Below are positions 5,550 to 5,683 of a DNA stretch of 5,683 nucleotides, in pieces. Source of the stretch: Planctomycetota bacterium (GTDB lineage: Bacteria; Planctomycetota; UBA1135; GCA-002686595); contig JAESRM010000122.1 in the NCBI GenBank assembly GCA_016764635.1, forward strand, positions 1-5,683, given 5' to 3'. The stretch's first letter is position 1. Every line of letters starts with the position of its first letter. The translations under genes were made by a program, and so were the position numbers. The notes below the pieces were generated by a model. That model ran no database searches. It was not told the origin of the DNA and saw nothing but the letters and a program-made list of their open reading frames with translations.

Positions 5550-5683
5550 ATGCTGAGATCTCAATTCATTCTCCCTGCAATCGCTTTGACTTTCGCCAGC
5601 GGCGTACTCGCGCAAAGCGTGGGGCTCCCCTTCTGTAGCCCCTCCAACAACTCTACTGGCTCCCCAACTTCTTTGGCAGGCAC
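5550..5683 (+). CDS. Small secreted protein, N-terminal part (runs off right edge)
   Basis: ATG at 5550 opens a frame that continues to the window end (44 complete codons). The N-terminus is a signal peptide, MLRSQFILPAIALTFASGVL, with likely cleavage after A21 (VLA before QS). The mature start is QSVGLPFCSPSNNSTGSPTS. It is a clear paralogue of the protein starting at 186 on the other strand: FILPA, AQS, PFCSP and NSTG are shared, with 26 of 44 residues identical. The PFCSP/NSTG motif also recalls the C-terminal domain of the HAF-repeat protein. No Shine-Dalgarno is seen; the bases before ATG are CCTAAATTTT. Function is unknown; I infer a short exported protein. An overlapping frame at 5456-5638 is its shadow. 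Confidence 0.82.
   Translation, partial: MLRSQFILPAIALTFASGVLAQSVGLPFCSPSNNSTGSPTSLAG

Overview
The window looks like chromosomal DNA from a GC-rich member of the Planctomycetota. This rests on gene style: secreted proteins with Sec signal peptides, a beta-helix protein with a C-terminal domain common in planctomycete secreted proteins, and a HAF-repeat protein ending in an NSTG / NDLTL / NSFG type domain that I associate with the same phylum. Most starts lack a clear Shine-Dalgarno. The genus is a guess and I do not name one.

Layout, left to right. Positions 1-186 (minus) hold the N-terminus of a small secreted protein running off the left edge. Positions 187-389 are its upstream region. 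Positions 390-821 (plus) are a decayed ABC-transporter ATPase fragment, with Walker A fused to the signature, Walker B and H-loop end. A perfect 11-bp hairpin (849-875) is the probable terminator of the intact beta-helix protein at 903-2141 (minus). Positions 2176-2664 (plus) hold a second, shorter ABC tail, 135/152 identical in nucleotides to the first over its core. A 96-bp fold-back element (2561-2656) abuts the 3' end of a HAF-repeat protein gene (2661-4294, minus) that is broken by an amber codon and a one-base frameshift in a G6 run. Positions 4408-5180 (plus), divergent from it, hold a PAP2-family membrane phosphatase/phosphotransferase gene that also carries a one-base frameshift in a G run. 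The spacer 5181-5549 contains a second, diverged copy of the 96-bp fold-back. Positions 5550-5683 (plus) begin a second small secreted protein, a paralogue of the one at the left edge, which runs off the right edge.

Three proteins (left edge, right edge and the C-terminus of the HAF protein) appear to share one small extracellular domain, so the window is bracketed by members of one secreted family. The three left-hand genes all read leftwards. The two spacers between them each hold a remnant of the same ABC ATPase tail on the opposite strand. I see no operon with a common pathway; the PAP2 protein is the only membrane-enzyme candidate and has no obvious link to its neighbours.

The most notable signals are the duplicated ABC-tail remnants, the repeated 96-bp fold-back, the outward-facing secreted paralogues at the two edges, and the three lesions in two otherwise well-preserved genes. 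The two frameshifts both look like the loss of one G from a G run, so assembly or base-calling error must be excluded before calling them true pseudogenes. I found no tRNA, rRNA, CRISPR array or transposase.
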